A program made the translations under genes and the position numbers. Positions 25,608 to 37,764 of a stretch of DNA of 64,000 nt are shown here, one piece after another. The notes beneath the pieces were generated by a model, which made no database searches, was not told where the DNA came from, and was given only the letters and a program-made list of their open reading frames with translations. Each line of letters starts with the position of its first letter. Position 1 is the first letter of the stretch. This DNA comes from Volvox africanus. Lineage: Eukaryota; Chlorophyta; Chlorophyceae; Chlamydomonadales; Volvocaceae. The DNA lies in assembly GCA_030268105.1 (NCBI GenBank), contig BSDZ01000022.1, positions 434,001-498,000 of the forward strand. The letters run 5' to 3'.

Positions 25608-26360
25608 TAAGAATCGACCTCCCCCTCAAACACCTGAGGATGCTCCATTGCCTTGAGCTGCAACACTCGGAACTGCAAACACACGTTAGCACTCCGACAA
25701 TAGTGGCCGGTAGAGACATCCCCTTTCCAAGTCCGGATATATGCAATGCGCCATCCATAGATTTAGGTGAAAATAAAGATTGAAACACTGCAATTAATGA
25801 TGCTTGCAACGGCGGATGCCGTAAAGAGTTTACCCAAAGGCTCCATATAGACAACAGTCGTTGTACGGTGTTCCCGTACTCTCGTCCAAGAACTTGTTAT
25901 GATGATACAAAGCTGAAATAAATGAATCTCAGTTTTAGACGATCCTTTCCATCTTGTCCACGACGGTAAAAACTGGATACCCTTCATCACGTCCGTCCAT
26001 CCGTCTGCCGGAAGTTTCACGCACATGGATGGCTTGCGTGCGCGCTATGTAACTATTTAGTCGCTGGCACGCACTTCCTCAAATGCGTGGCTGCCCTGCA
26101 AGACCGCAGATTCCTCTATCTACAACCTCAGTGTTTGAAATTAGAGCGCCAGACTCTCTCCACATTACTTCTTTCGTCTTTCCCAAACGTTTACGCACGT
26201 ATAAATCATTCTCAACGCTCACCAGCAGTACGCATGCATCCAAGCTTACTGTATGCACCGAAGTTCTTCCACCTATCTTTCCGTCCATTCTTATGGTTAC
26301 CGCTTCTGGTGGCGCATGAAAATGAATGCCACGCAGCAGTGCCATCATCGTGAGCTCCAA
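25608..26360 (-). CDS. Possible short multi-exon gene of unknown function
   Basis: Coding-like pieces on the minus strand: MELTMMALLRGIHFHAPPEA from 26360, followed by VTIRMDGKIGGRTSVHT and a GTAAGC donor; GYPVFTVVDKMERIV near 25960; YHHNKFLDESTGTPYNDC near 25890; and FRVLQLKAMEHPQVFEGEVD ending at a stop near 25608 after a TTTGCAG acceptor. The pieces have protein-like composition, but I could not join them in one phase-consistent model, so this may be one gene with a missed exon, two fragments, or a decaying gene. No family recognised. Confidence 0.25.
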
Positions 26361-26365
26361 CCGCA

Positions 26366-26391
26366 GAAGGGGAGGGGAGGGGAGGGGAGGG
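26366..26391 (+). repeat. (GGGGA)n tract, possible G-quadruplex
   Basis: Five GGGG runs separated by single A, ending in GGGGTG. On the plus strand this fits the four-run pattern for an intramolecular G-quadruplex. Confidence 0.7.
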
Positions 26392-26518
26392 GTGTATTAT
26401 AGGTCATCAGTCGCCGGTGAAAAGTTATGTTGATGATGTATGTGTGCGCAAGGATGAACGAGGCACAGGGAACAAACAAACTGTACGGATGTGGGTGGCT
26501 GCAGGGCCGATGCATGTT

Positions 26519-26792
26519 GTGTGTGGGATAGGGGGGTACATCACCCGTGGCCACTAACCTGGCAGTCCCTACCTTCCCCGGTATTTCGGGGCACCCTCAT
26601 CCGGTCTCCCATGCCGACTTCTCCGAAATCAGTGCTTTTCCCAGGTTCAGCACCCACCGCCGGCATCCAGCCGAATCTGCCGAATTAACTAAGGCGTCAA
26701 CTCCGCTCCTGGTCAGCTCGCAGGTCACTTTAATTGGGGTCGTCACCGTCCATCGACATGGGGGCACCCTGCCCTTAACTTTAGGGTCTTAG
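26519..26792 (+). repeat. Dispersed repeat R2, copy 2
   Basis: About 274 bases almost identical to 16184-16458, beginning GTGTGGGATAGGGGGGTACA and ending CTTAACTTTAGGGTCTTAGG. Differences are scattered single bases, so both copies derive from a recent common source. Confidence 0.8.
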
Positions 26793-27129
26793 GGGCTATC
26801 TATTACTGGATACGTCTTATGCAGGGTGAGCAGATGATGATGACATCATTAAGCAGGGTATGGAGGCTGGGCGCCTTCTTTTGGCCCCCCCCCTAGGGGG
26901 TAAACACACAGCAGTAATGTATGTACCGTGGCGATATATGTAACAGCCGCAGTGATTTGCACTGGTGATTTGTCCATCCATCCATGCATCAAAGGTACGT
27001 GTATATCTTTACGGTGCACTTGGGGTTTCATCCAGCCGGGTAATCGTCCCGACAAGATTGTTATTTCCATATTAAAAAAACTATGTAATAATCTTACGAA
27101 ACTTGCATGGCGCATAATGAAATATGATT

Positions 27130-28081
27130 AGTAATCATGCTGGTCATCAGGATCGTCCAGATAAGCAAATTCATCATTTTGATCAGCAGGACATGTAGCA
27201 GTCGTCTTAACGATGTGTACGGCTCTTGGATCCAGCAACGACCAACTGTCATTCACGCGAATCAGCAGCTGTCGGAACTGTCGTTTCCTAACCGCTCTTT
27301 TACCAGAATTGTCACGACGTCAACGGTGCATGACATTGAGACATCCCTGTGATCTACAATGTCTTCAACCATATAATACGGCTCCTCCTGGATTACGAGT
27401 GGTGATGGGGGTTGTCGCTTGGTATCCTCCTTAATAGGTATTGGGAGTGGCACATGAAAGATCGGGTGTAGGTGAGAGACAGGGGGTAAGTCCAATTTTA
27501 CTGCTGTGTCGCCAATATCTCTGACAACTGTATATGGACCGATGAACTTAGGCATCAGGTATGTTCCAGGGTTTTTCAGATTGATGTTCTTAGTACTAAA
27601 CAGCACATTTTGTCCAACCTCATAACGCACGAGGCGCCAAGAAGAGTCGGCATCATGTTTTTGTCTGGATTGCGCAGCCTGGCGACAATTCTTAGCGAAT
27701 TCACTTACGCATGATGGTTTGATACTCATCAGCGGCTGGCACCTTAGAGGGTAGTTGCAAGTCAACCAGAACTCTTGGTTATGCAAGACCATTTCAAGCA
27801 AATGGTGTCATACCTATGGAACATTGTTTGGAGTTGTTAATAGCAAGCTCAATCAACGGTAAGTGCTCATCCCAATCATCTTGAGTGGGTGAGATATAGT
27901 GCTGCAAAGTCTCTTCCAGAAGTCGGTTCATCCGCTCTAATGTTTGTCCACCGGTTGTGGATGGAAGGCTGTGCTCATGTGGGGGTGGGTGGCCAGTAGG
28001 TGAAATATTTCCTTCCATAAACTGCTTGTAAAGCGTGGGTCCTGGTCAGAGATAATATTTTGTGCAAGGCCGTGCTGCCTG
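27130..28081 (-). pseudogene. Ty3/gypsy retrotransposon integrase and chromodomain remnant, frameshifted
   Basis: Read on the minus strand from 28081 down. Integrase core wording comes first: HGLAQNIISDQDPRFTS carries the second catalytic Asp (SDQDPRF), and GGQTLERMNRLLEETLQHYI carries the catalytic Glu. Then DDWDEHLPLIELAINNS and MTPFA follow, and then the C-terminal integrase region (VRYEVGQNVLFSTKNINL, KFIGPYTVV, HPIFHVPLP) and a chromodomain-like end (YYMVEDIVDHR). Family order and spacing are those of Ty3/gypsy elements. The frame changes near 27955 and again near 27800, and the upstream half is cut off by a foldback repeat at 28082, so it cannot make a working integrase. No LTR was identified on either side. 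Confidence 0.8.
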
Positions 28082-28793
28082 TTGTATCCCTCTTCACTGC
28101 AACATGCACTTATCTGCACATCTAAACGTTAAGTGCCAAGTGCCAATTGCTAACAAAACAAGCCAAAGCATTCAGGACGAGTTTCAGGGGCAGCGGAAGA
28201 CTTTGGGAGTGAAAAGTTTTAAGTCCCAAAGATGCATTGCGGTGTGTTCGGCTATCAGAACCAACGCCAGGTGATCATCAAGATCATCATCATGATGATC
28301 AACCGGCTATTAATGTTCAGGCTTGGCTCGGGCCAAACGTAGCGTAATACAGTTCAATATGATAATATTGAAGGTTGTCTGATTAGAGCTCATTAAAAGC
28401 TTCTCCTCGCACATATTATACTCACCATATCAATACATGGTACATATCAGACCAGATTCTCAATCTGCAAGTGTGATAAACCCTGGCAAACGTATCACAG
28501 ATATCTGCATGCAGTAAATTATCATTATCAAGCCTTCCTTGTATTTATGCAATAAAATGGCCGAATATCAATATTTGGTTATAGCTTGACCATCGCTTGG
28601 AATCAGTTCTGATAGCCAACACACCCGCATCTCATATTCTGGACTGTAAGTTGTAACCTTTTCGCTCCTGAAGTCTTCCGCTGCCCCTGAATCTCGTCCC
28701 GATATGTTTCGTTTGTTTCATGGGTGGATCGGCACTTTGCACTTAATGTATAGATGTGCAGATAGGTGCATGAGCAGCGAAGAGGGATACAAC
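28082..28793. mobile_element. Foldback (long inverted repeat) element inserted in the gypsy remnant
   Basis: The arm at 28082-28261 (TTGTATCCCTCTTC ... GGCTATCAGAAC) is repeated in reverse complement at 28606-28793 (GTTCTGATAGCC ... GAGGGATACAA), with a ~345-base AT-rich middle. By eye the arms agree at roughly three-quarters of positions. The left junction falls exactly where integrase similarity stops. No transposase frame is present, so it is a non-autonomous foldback or MITE-like element, or an inverted duplication of part of the retroelement. Confidence 0.65.
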
Positions 28794-29106
28794 ACGTGGT
28801 ATGCAAAAGATGAGCCCCTGGAATAACAATGTAATAATGTGTTCAAGTTTGCAAAGGGGTGGCGTAAATTGACAGCATGCCTCATAATTAGGTCATCTAC
28901 CAGATGAAACTTTCTAGCTGTGCTTTCATGTACTGGTGATTCTAACAGAATGTGTCATGTCCGGCCACTGTCCAACTTAGAACATCTTGCTGTTAATTGG
29001 CTCTCAGGGGTATCAGGTGTAGCAGGCAGAAGCTGCAGGGTTTTGTGGGGTTTTGGGGTTGAGGTAGATGGCAAGCCGATTGGCATAGGGTTTCAAGCCT
29101 AGCCGT

Positions 29107-29334
29107 TCAGCAGGACAACATAGGGGTTAGAGAGCCAGAGTGAATCATCACTGCCACGGCTATCGCCACGTTAATGACTGTGGCGTACTGAGGACAAGAA
29201 ATGCACATTGCTGTATGGTAAGCGCCCTTATAATATTTAGTATGTTTGGAGAGAATGCCTTCCATAAAAATATTGACATGGTCTGTTACAACTCGCCAGG
29301 TAGTTGGGTCATAGGCTCCGAGTAATTGTGCCAC
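29107..29334 (-). pseudogene. Possible further gypsy fragment (RNase H-like)
   Basis: A minus-strand open stretch with TTWRVVTDHVNIF, which resembles the VVTDH signature of retroelement RNase H. It lies upstream of the integrase remnant in the order expected for Ty3/gypsy. The match is short and the rest is unrecognisable, so this is a tentative call. Confidence 0.2.
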
Positions 29335-31009
29335 AGGGCACGTAGTGCAAGGGTGACTCCTTGCTATTTACATTATAGTAGTGACTTATAAAGAATGAAG
29401 AAGTGTCTGTCTCAAGTATTCGGGCGCCTTAAATAGCGCTGCCTGGCTCATAAGGGGGCCTTACGTCTATTCAAAGCTGGCGCGCATTCTACAACTGACA
29501 CCGTTGTACGAATGCTCGCATGCAAGTGGTTCCATGCGACTTGTCCAAGTTCTATGCGTTAGATCTATTGTAACTAATCTATTATTACGCAATTAAGTTA
29601 TTTGTCACTAAGGCCAAATTACGACGAGTCAGTTTCGCTCTTTCTGGCGCTTCTGCGCCATTCACCCTGTTACAGAGCGCCACCACTGACGCACAGCAGT
29701 ATCACCAGGCAGGGTTGGGTGGGTGTTACGGGAACGCAGTTATGGGTGCAGTGCCTCGCCTAGGCGTCTCGGCTGTGCTGGTGGGGACAAACTAAACTGC
29801 CCTTAGGCTGCACCTTGTGGCACTGCACCGCGCTTCAGCACTGCTGGTATTTTGGATGCATGCTGTGAGTGCTCAATAGCCCCTGCATGCAGTAGCGTAA
29901 GGCCCCTTGGCAGCCGGCCTACCCAGCCACTGCTCGTGTTTGGGCACAAAGCTTCCGTACATGACCCTCACTAAAAGCCATGAAGGCTACAGAACAGCGG
30001 GCAATTCCTGGAAAGCAAAGCCAGGTAAAATTCTCTATGTGCATCAATTTCAAATGTAGGAAGCCACCATTAACAAATCCACCATTAATAAATCAGGCAA
30101 CGTTGCAGCATAAAATCACCCTTGGTTTGAGCAGCGATAAGCAACAACAGTAACAAATATGCACCGTACAGTGCGTGCACGATTACACGCCAGATCGCTG
30201 TGGCAGAGCAAGCAAGGTGGCGCGTATTATTTATTTTAGCGTGCAATGCACTTTAGAGTGATGACACGACCGACTGCTGTTAGTCCGCAATATGACTTTA
30301 TGGCACAGATCCATCAGCAGCCATCCCTTTGCACGCGGGTCAGGTATTCAACGCGAGACATGCTATGCCAGAGCGTGCTAAACGTAAAACAGGGAGGACC
30401 AAATTTAGGTGCCTACATCGTAGCACAATAAAATTTGTCCATTAGTCGGATTACGAAAGCCGGGAGGCGTGGCATGTGTGCCAGCCCGGTAGTGCTACCC
30501 CAGGCCCCTTCCACCTTATTAAGCGGGATCCCACATGGCAAAATTAACAACGAAATACACACAATCTATAATTGTGAGTGCAGGCGTTGCAATGACCTCT
30601 TGACAGATTTCCTCCAGACGAAATTTGATACACGCGCGGGCTTGTTTCGGCGCCTTACCGCACGTTTCCAATACTTATCTGCTTCGTTCCAGACCCTTGG
30701 CATGCTGTTGATTAGCTTAGCCAGGAAGGACTTCCATCTTTTGTATGCATATTTAATAATGCAGGCTGTTAATTGTAAGTTAACACACATGTCAATGCTT
30801 TGATTACATGCGTTACATGCAAGATCGGCGTTATGCAGCAATTGGGCAAAGTTCTGCTCTATAAAGGACAATGCCGTACAGTTGATCACCCCGTATTGAA
30901 AAGGCTCTGTTTTCGCGATAAATGCAAACGTCTAACTGAGTAGTCCAACAGGTATTCGAACCTGTATTAGGCCGCCGCTCCTTGTGTCGTTATTGATAAC
31001 TTTGAAGGA
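29335..31009. other. Gene-poor stretch upstream of KAS I
   Basis: It contains the KAS I promoter at its right end. A 107-codon open region on the minus strand (30566-30889, with AYKRWKSFLAKLINSMPRVW) is the longest frame but has no splice or family support. A GC-rich patch at 29640-29990 shows no clear exon. A palindrome ACAGGT-TCGAAT-ACCTGT near 30950 is discussed under rejected items. Confidence 0.35.
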
Positions 31010-34000
31010 ATGCAGCTCGGCCAGCGCGTTCGTCCCTTCAGCGGAGCTTCGGCTACACGCCGGCCAGCACGTGCCGGTATGTTGGGATTCATCAATAAAA
31101 TGGTCACAGATTATGCGTCGATAGGCGAATTCTCTGGTTCGTCACTCGGCTGCGAGCGTTAGAACGGTGTGCCGACAACGCACGCTCTGCACGCAGGTTC
31201 CGTTGCTGTGCGGGCCGCTGCAGCCACTCGGGATCCCAAGCAGCGCATTGTCATCACCGGCATTGGCATTTGCAGCGTCCACGGCAACGACCCCGATGCG
31301 TTCTACAGCAAGTAGGTTGAATTGTGCCTGTTAGGATTACCTCATGTCTAAAGATACAGAATTGGGTTGACTGACTTATTTTGCATTTGATGCAAAAGGA
31401 TCCGGCGCGGCCTTATGCTTACGTGGAATTGGACTAATGTGCAGGCTGCTGGACGGTGTTAGCGGTGTTGGGCCAATCGATCGGTTCGATGCCTCGGAAT
31501 TTCCCACCCGTTTTGCTGCTCAGATCAAGAACTTCGACGATGAGGGGTAGGCGCTGGATCGAGCGTTACGTCGGGAAGTAAAGGAATCGGCGGCGTCCGC
31601 CCGCGCTTATGGATTTCCCTACTAAACGTACAGTATAATAATGATTATAGACACTTCCATGACCTCGGGCCTTCTCGTGATGTTGTAACTGGTTTGGGTT
31701 TTCGTCACTGCTCCAGTACATGGTGTCTCTCAGATGCCAATCGGGTTAGCATAGTGCGGCCAGATTATTTTGGGATGTTTACAGTAGGGCTCTGGGGTAA
31801 GGGGCTGCGATGACCGGAAACTCTGACTTGCGTTTTCACCTGTTTTATCATTATCGCCGTTCGTCTTGAAACACAGTCCGCCAGCCCGTCAGTGCACTCA
31901 CCTACATCCTCATGCTCTGCTTTTGCCCCCCTTCTCCTTCTGCTGCATGCCATGGATTTTGATGATACGTGAGATTTTGTTTTGTTTCTGCGCGCCGCGA
32001 GCATCCTCGACGGCGCAGTTTACTCCAGGGCTCTACATCCCTTGCCTGTTATTGTTACCTCATGTGGGTTGCTCGTCGTGCGCCTCGACATGCAGAATGA
32101 TTGACAAGAAGAACGCCCGCCGTTACGACGACTGCCTGAAGTACACCATGGTAGGGGTGGGGTGGCGTAGGCATATACCCGGGTTTAGGGTAGCGACTGC
32201 GAGTGTGTCCCGACGAGCTGCAGATTGGGTCATGTGGGGGATGCCGCTGCAGTACGCTGGAAGACAGGGTAGAAAAGGTGCCGGTGAGAGGCAGGAAGAG
32301 AGACAAGGGAGGAGTGTTATGAAAGTTAGATTTACTGGGCTGATTACCCAATGACTCACGCGGGGGAGTTCTTGTCATCGGTCTCGACTTCCTGGCTGGT
32401 CAATGTTAATGGCAATGTCAAGGTTCACCAAGAAGTTCACGTATTTCGTGCGCCGCCGCGGTATGTAGAATATGAACGGGCAGTGCGGTGGTTACTGGCA
32501 ATATTTTTATGGAAGACGTTTTGTGCGTTTGTGCTTGTGCTTGTGTTTGCGCGCGTACCCCGTAGGTGAGTGGCAAGAAGGCGCTGGTGATGGCGGGGCT
32601 GGAGAAGGAGCGCTGCTCGGAGGGCTACAGCCAAGTGGACCCAACCCGCGTTGGAGTGCTCGTGGGTACCGGCATGGGCGGCCTCACCGTGTTCCAGGAC
32701 GGTGAGGGAACCTTCGGGAGGGAGGGGAGTTTTTGGACGTGCTAGGGACTGGGCGGGAAGAGGGGTGCCTTGATGCATGTGTAGGGGGTTGCAGGAAAGT
32801 CCAATAAAACGAATCCTGATGCTGATACTGGAGAAACGTCGGGGTTGTGGGGAATAGCCTGGGAACAGGATGTATGAATATGTGTGTCGGGGGGGGGTTA
32901 CGTGTATGTGTGTACGTGCGTGTGCATGTGTTTCGGTTGACAGGGATGTTTGGATGGGATGGAGAAACCTTGGGTTGGAGTTTGAAACTGTAGCGAGGGT
33001 TTTGGTTTCGGTTGTAGTGGTTGAAAATTTCACCGACGGCAGGTATACACGCGCCAGTGCGTGGATGTCAGCGTGCGTGGGTGTGTAAATGCATGTCTTT
33101 TTGTGCGTCTATGTGGGTTTGTAGGTGTGTTGGACCAGTGGTGTTCGGTTAGAGATACAAAGTATTGAAACATTGAAGTTTGAGGTAAGCAGGTAAGGAA
33201 TTTCATGGGCGCCAGCCTGCGGTCAATGCCAGGCTTGCTGGGCTACCTCTGCTATCGCAGCCTGATCCCCCAGGCTGTGGTCTCGCGAGCCATTTATGGA
33301 CATTGACATTTTACCATTGCAAAACGATGTCGGGTGCGAACGGGCGGGCGGAGCGGATTGCACTCTGTATGGAGTATTGCCCTATATTCGTACACAAGAC
33401 ACGTTGATGATCACACGAACAGAGCCGGCTGAACACGAACCGGCCAGCCGGCATGAGCAGGGGGCGATACCTAACTCAAATGCGTGCGGTCAGCAGAGGG
33501 GACGATAGGGGCCAGTGTTTTCAACACGATCGATGGAGGCTGATTTGAGGTGTCATCCTGGGTTGTGTCCCCCCTTGTACACGGGTCTATTCGGGGACGG
33601 GAAGGTGGAAGGGGCTCGAAAGGCGTGGAAGCGGGGAGAGGCGGGAGGGCTAAAAGACCGCTAATCCCGACAAGTCGCAGGTAGCTCGGTAGCTTATGCG
33701 GGTATTTAAGAAAACGAAGCAAATTACAAAATATCTTACACTAAATGTTGTGCCAGCCCTTTTCAGGATTCCACTTTCGCTTCTTGCCCCCACCCTCTTC
33801 TTCTAATTGCTTTCGCGTTCACGTTTGCATATGTCCACCCGATCTCACTCCCTCCTGCCCTCTCCCCTCGTTTGTCCCAGGCGTGTCTAACTTGGTCCAG
33901 AAGGGCTACAAGAAGATTTCGCCGTTCTTCATCCCGTACGCCATCACCAACATGGGCGGTGCTCTGCTGGCCATCGACCAGGTGGGTGGCTGGCGCGTGT

Positions 34001-36874
34001 ATGTTTTACGTCCTATCAAACCCTAAGTCATCCTAATTTAGTCCATGTCCTTCCCTAAACCTTTGACATTATCTTGCCATATCTCGACTATTCGCCTTTT
34101 CTATTCTCAACTCCCTCGATTCATCCTCCGTGCGATTTGCATATGGCCAGGGGTTCATGGGCCCCAACTACTCTATCTCCACCGCCTGCGCCACCGCCAA
34201 CTACGCCTTCGTGGCGGCTGCCAACCACATAAGGAATGGTGACGCTGACGTCATGATTGCGGGCGGCTCCGAAGCTCCCATCATCCCGGTGGGCCTGGGC
34301 GGCTTCGTGGCCTGCCGCGCTCTGTCCACCCGCAACGAGGAGCCTGTGAAGGCGTCCAGGTAGGGAAGGTGGTGGGAAGGGGGGGGAGGGGGTATTGGGA
34401 TCCGAGAAAGCTTAGAGACCGGAAAGGCAAAGGGGCCCCCTTTGGAAGGGGCGGAGAGACAGGGAGACTTCTTCGGCTATGTGAGAATTGCGCAATGGAA
34501 GGGAAGGATTTGATTGGGAAATAATAGGAAATGATTTTATCCTAATTCAAGGATGAGGGATTCAAATACTGTAAAAAATCATAAATATATAGGAATATAA
34601 TTATTATTGTTTTTATGGGAAATTGAAACGGGTAAGCGGCCAACTAGGTATGTTGCGAGGGGCTGTGGCGTGGGTGTGTGCGTACCGATTTTATAACGTG
34701 ATAACGATGACTCGTCTTTGTCTTCAAGAACAAAGTCTTTATTTTCATCTGCAAGATTGAACTGAGTTTGCCGCAGATGGCCGCAGGTTCACGCCTGCCT
34801 TGTGGCAAAACATAAAATAGTAACCTAATTAATAACGTCATTATTGATTTAATAATTTTATATCAAGTCATGCTGCTGGTGTTTTTGCGAAAGCTTGTGT
34901 CAACCCCTCCTTGTGACGTCGTCGTGTTAGGCCGTGGGACTGCGACCGCGACGGCTTCGTGATGGGCGAGGGCGCCGGCGTGCTGGTGATGGAGTCCTTG
35001 GAGCATGCTACGAAGCGCGGCGCCAAGATCTACGGCGAGTACCTGGGTGGTGCGGTGACGTGCGACGCCCACCACATGACTGACCCGCGTTCGGACGGCC
35101 TCGGTGTGTCCACCTGCATTGAGCTGGCACTGAAGGACGCTCGCATCGATCGGGAGCAGGTCAACTACATCAACGCGCACGCCACCAGGTGGGGCGGGAT
35201 GGGATGGGGCCATGGATGTGGGACGGATGGAGGAGAGACGAGGAGATGGAAGGACGGGGAAAAGCGGGGGCGTCTAGACCCTCATTCCCAAGGACGTGTC
35301 TGTCCTTATTGATTACAAACCGGCGTCTCAGCGTGTTATGTGATGTGTGTCGCCTGGTCTGTCGCCATAACAATAAGTGGACTCCTGTACAGCCATGTGA
35401 TTATTTCCACCAACACCAAGGTCCCAGGGCCCCAGGGCTCAGGGCCCATGGGGCCTGGCTGGGGTTGGGCAGGCACCAGATTCATGCCCCTCCCCGTTTC
35501 GCGGAGTGTCAGTATTTGATCGGGGGCGTCGGGAGAGGGGGTAGCTTTTTTGCATGTTCGCCTCCTCATCTTCATTCGAATGTTGACCCTTCAGCACGCT
35601 GGTGGGCGACATTGCGGAGGTGAAGGCCATCAAGAAGGTCTTCACGGACACCAAGCACCTGAAGATCAACGGCACCAAATCCATGATCGGCCATTGCCTG
35701 GGGGCGGCCGCCGGCGTCGAGGCCATCGCCGCGCTAAAGGTGAGAAATCCTAAAACCCTGTCCCTTCCAGCCCTAAAACGCCCTTCCAGCCCAAAAACGC
35801 TTTTAGTCCCTTCCAGCCCTAAAACGCTTTTAACCAAAGGTGAGAAATCCTGATTTGCCATCATTTACACGTCACTAGTGCATCCCGACGGTGTATCGCT
35901 TTTGGTAATTTTTTAGTAAGAAAGGAATTTTATGGCCGCGAACATGTCTTGATAGTGTAGTTTTAGGCATGCGCGTGCCTAGTGTAAGGGAGCTGGTTTT
36001 TCCGTGAAAAACGCGATTGCGATTACCAAGGATTTCGGTTGGTGAAAAGATATGTAGTGTCTCCCTCCCTCCTTGGTGCGCTTTCCATCCATCGATGACT
36101 TGAATTTTGTATAAAACCGTCTCTTACCCTTCACGTTTTTCTCCACGTCGGATTTTGCATATCGGTTGCACTCCTCTCCCCTCCCTGCCTTATCTGGCCG
36201 TTTTTCTCTCTGCGCCCCGTCCCTATGATCCCCCCTCTCCCTGTCTGGTGGTGTCTGGTTATACCGCTAATTGCATCGCGCGCGCGCGTCCCACCTACGG
36301 TCCCTACCGTATTTTCTGCGCCTCCGCGAGGACAGGCAATCGAGACCGGGTGGGTGCACCCCACACTCAACCAGCACAACCTGATTGAGGAGGTGGCGGG
36401 CATCGACACAGTGCCCAACGAGAAGAAGCAGCACCATGTAAGTCAGCAAGGGTTGTAAGATCGGGTTCAACCTGTTGGGTGACGAACGGATTGAAGGGCC
36501 GGAAACTGCCTCCCAACTCCCAACTCGCTGCGGTTCGTCATGTCTGCCAATATATATCCTGAACATCAACCGAACTGAGGACTGACTTCGAGCTATCTTT
36601 ATCTCCAGCCTAATACGAATGTGTCCTGACGCATTCTATTATCCTGTATTCTGTGAACCATGGGTCCACTGTTTTTCATACCTCCCCCTAACCCTGGGTA
36701 GACCACTGTCACACTCTCCCCTTGCCTTTCAACTAAATGTTTTAGATTGTTTGCATTCACAATCATAATGTAAAAATTTATTTACCTCGGCGGCAGATTA
36801 CCGCCGCCATCTCCAACTCGTTCGGATTCGGTGGCCACAACTCGGTGGTCGTTTTCGCACCTTTCCGCGAGTAA
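31010..36874 (+). CDS. KAS1: Plastid 3-oxoacyl-[acyl-carrier-protein] synthase I (KAS I)
   Basis: Eleven exons (31010-31076, 31197-31311, 31445-31546, 32096-32150, 32566-32701, 33881-33981, 34151-34359, 34931-35188, 35595-35739, 36336-36437, 36797-36874) sum to 1368 nt, or 455 residues. The enzyme condenses malonyl-ACP with a growing acyl-ACP in plastid fatty-acid synthesis. Residues 1 to about 30 (MQLGQRVRPFSGASATRRPA, then VAVRAAA) form an Arg/Ser/Ala-rich chloroplast transit peptide. The thiolase-fold core begins RIVITGIGICSVHGND. The nucleophile is C205 in SISTACATANY; the two catalytic histidines are H345 in NAHATST and H381 in GTKSMIGHCLGAAAG, giving the C-H-H triad of KAS I/II rather than the C-H-N of KAS III. 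SVHGND and SNSFGFGGHNSVV fit KAS I. Length matches plant KAS I precursors. Start chosen because it is the first ATG giving a transit peptide that splices in frame. KAS II is the main alternative. Confidence 0.93.
33205..33306 (+). other. Small open region inside KAS I intron 5
   Basis: A GC-rich patch beginning ATGGGCGCCAGCCTGCGG reads MGASLRSMPGLLGYL then CYRSLIPQAVVSRAI and stops. It stands out from the T/G-rich intron around it. It may be a fragment of another gene dropped into the intron, or chance. Confidence 0.2.
35735..35856 (+). other. Duplicated splice-donor segment in KAS I intron 9
   Basis: The donor context AAAGGTGAGAAATCCT at the end of exon 9 (GT at 35740) recurs 100 bases on (GT at 35840), with several CCTTCCAGCCCTAAAACGC units between. 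Use of the second donor would add 100 nt and shift the frame, so the first is taken as real. Confidence 0.7.
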
Positions 36875-37764
36875 GAGCACCTCGTCTGAGGACGAGGCCG
36901 CGTTCTTATAGCAATCGGGTGGCGCTTCGGTGTTCATCATCGTCCTGTCGGTGACCTTATGGGGATACTTTTACGTCGTCTTGACGCGGTGATATCTATC
37001 ATGGACTTGGGCACCTAAAATAATCTATAAGGTCTTCAGGGGAAAAAGGTGACGGGCAGGTAGTGGAAAATCCAGGAGGTGTGGTTGCGCACCTTTGTGT
37101 GAGTGTGTGATGAGGAGGACAGGCTGTGGGGGAGAAGGTCGGGAGATGAGGGTGACTCTGTCTCATGCCCTAGGAACTGGGACGGGGATGAGTGGGACGG
37201 GGATGGGCGAGCCCTAGAGACCGCATTTATGCAGCCGTGCGAAAGGAAGGATGTTTAGTAGATGCGTGCTGGTTCTAGGTAAGATCAGCTTGCTTATGGG
37301 CTTGGGGCTTCCCGGAAAAGCACATACTCCGTGCTGTCTGCTCTCCCCATTCCTTCGCTGGCCCTGTGATGGTGTCCCCCGCACACTCCCTTGCTTTGCG
37401 GCCGCGTTGAAGACCAAGAACTTGCAACACCACAAAAGAAGAATGCTTTGCTAAGAGAAGAACGAAGAATATTCGTCTGTGTGTGTGTGCTACGTGGCCT
37501 GTATCTATGTGGGCGTGTTCGTTCCTGCACGATTGCAGGAAACTTGGTGTCCCAAGTTAAACCCTAAGACATCTCTCCTAACTGTGTGGCGTTCGCTAAG
37601 GTCGCTGGGAAGGCCTTCATGCAGGTCAAGGCCTTCATGTTAAGCCCCTCATGCGGGTCAAAAGGGGTATCACTATCGTATTGCCGTGCTGGAGCCGTGT
37701 CGTGATGTCTTTTGTCGTGCAATGCTGGGAGCCACGCGTCGGTTACCCCGCCTCCTCCGTCCCC
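36875..37764. other. Convergent intergenic region after KAS I
   Basis: Holds the 3' ends of KAS I (plus) and the membrane-protein gene (minus). A short direct repeat AGGCCTTCATG occurs twice at 37611-37640. No supported coding sequence. Confidence 0.4.

Noticed and set aside
26360..26800. CRISPR-like array from the GGGGA and R2 repeats
   Set aside because: No regularly spaced unique spacers; these are a simple repeat and a dispersed repeat in a eukaryotic genome.
30566..30889. 107-codon minus-strand open region
   Set aside because: Not linked to any exon and not recognisable; left as unexplained rather than called a gene.
30940..30965. tRNA-like T-loop palindrome ACAGGTTCGAATACCTGT on the minus strand
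   Set aside because: The loop and stem do not give the G53-C61 pair of a T-arm, and no matching acceptor, D-arm or anticodon arm could be placed around it.
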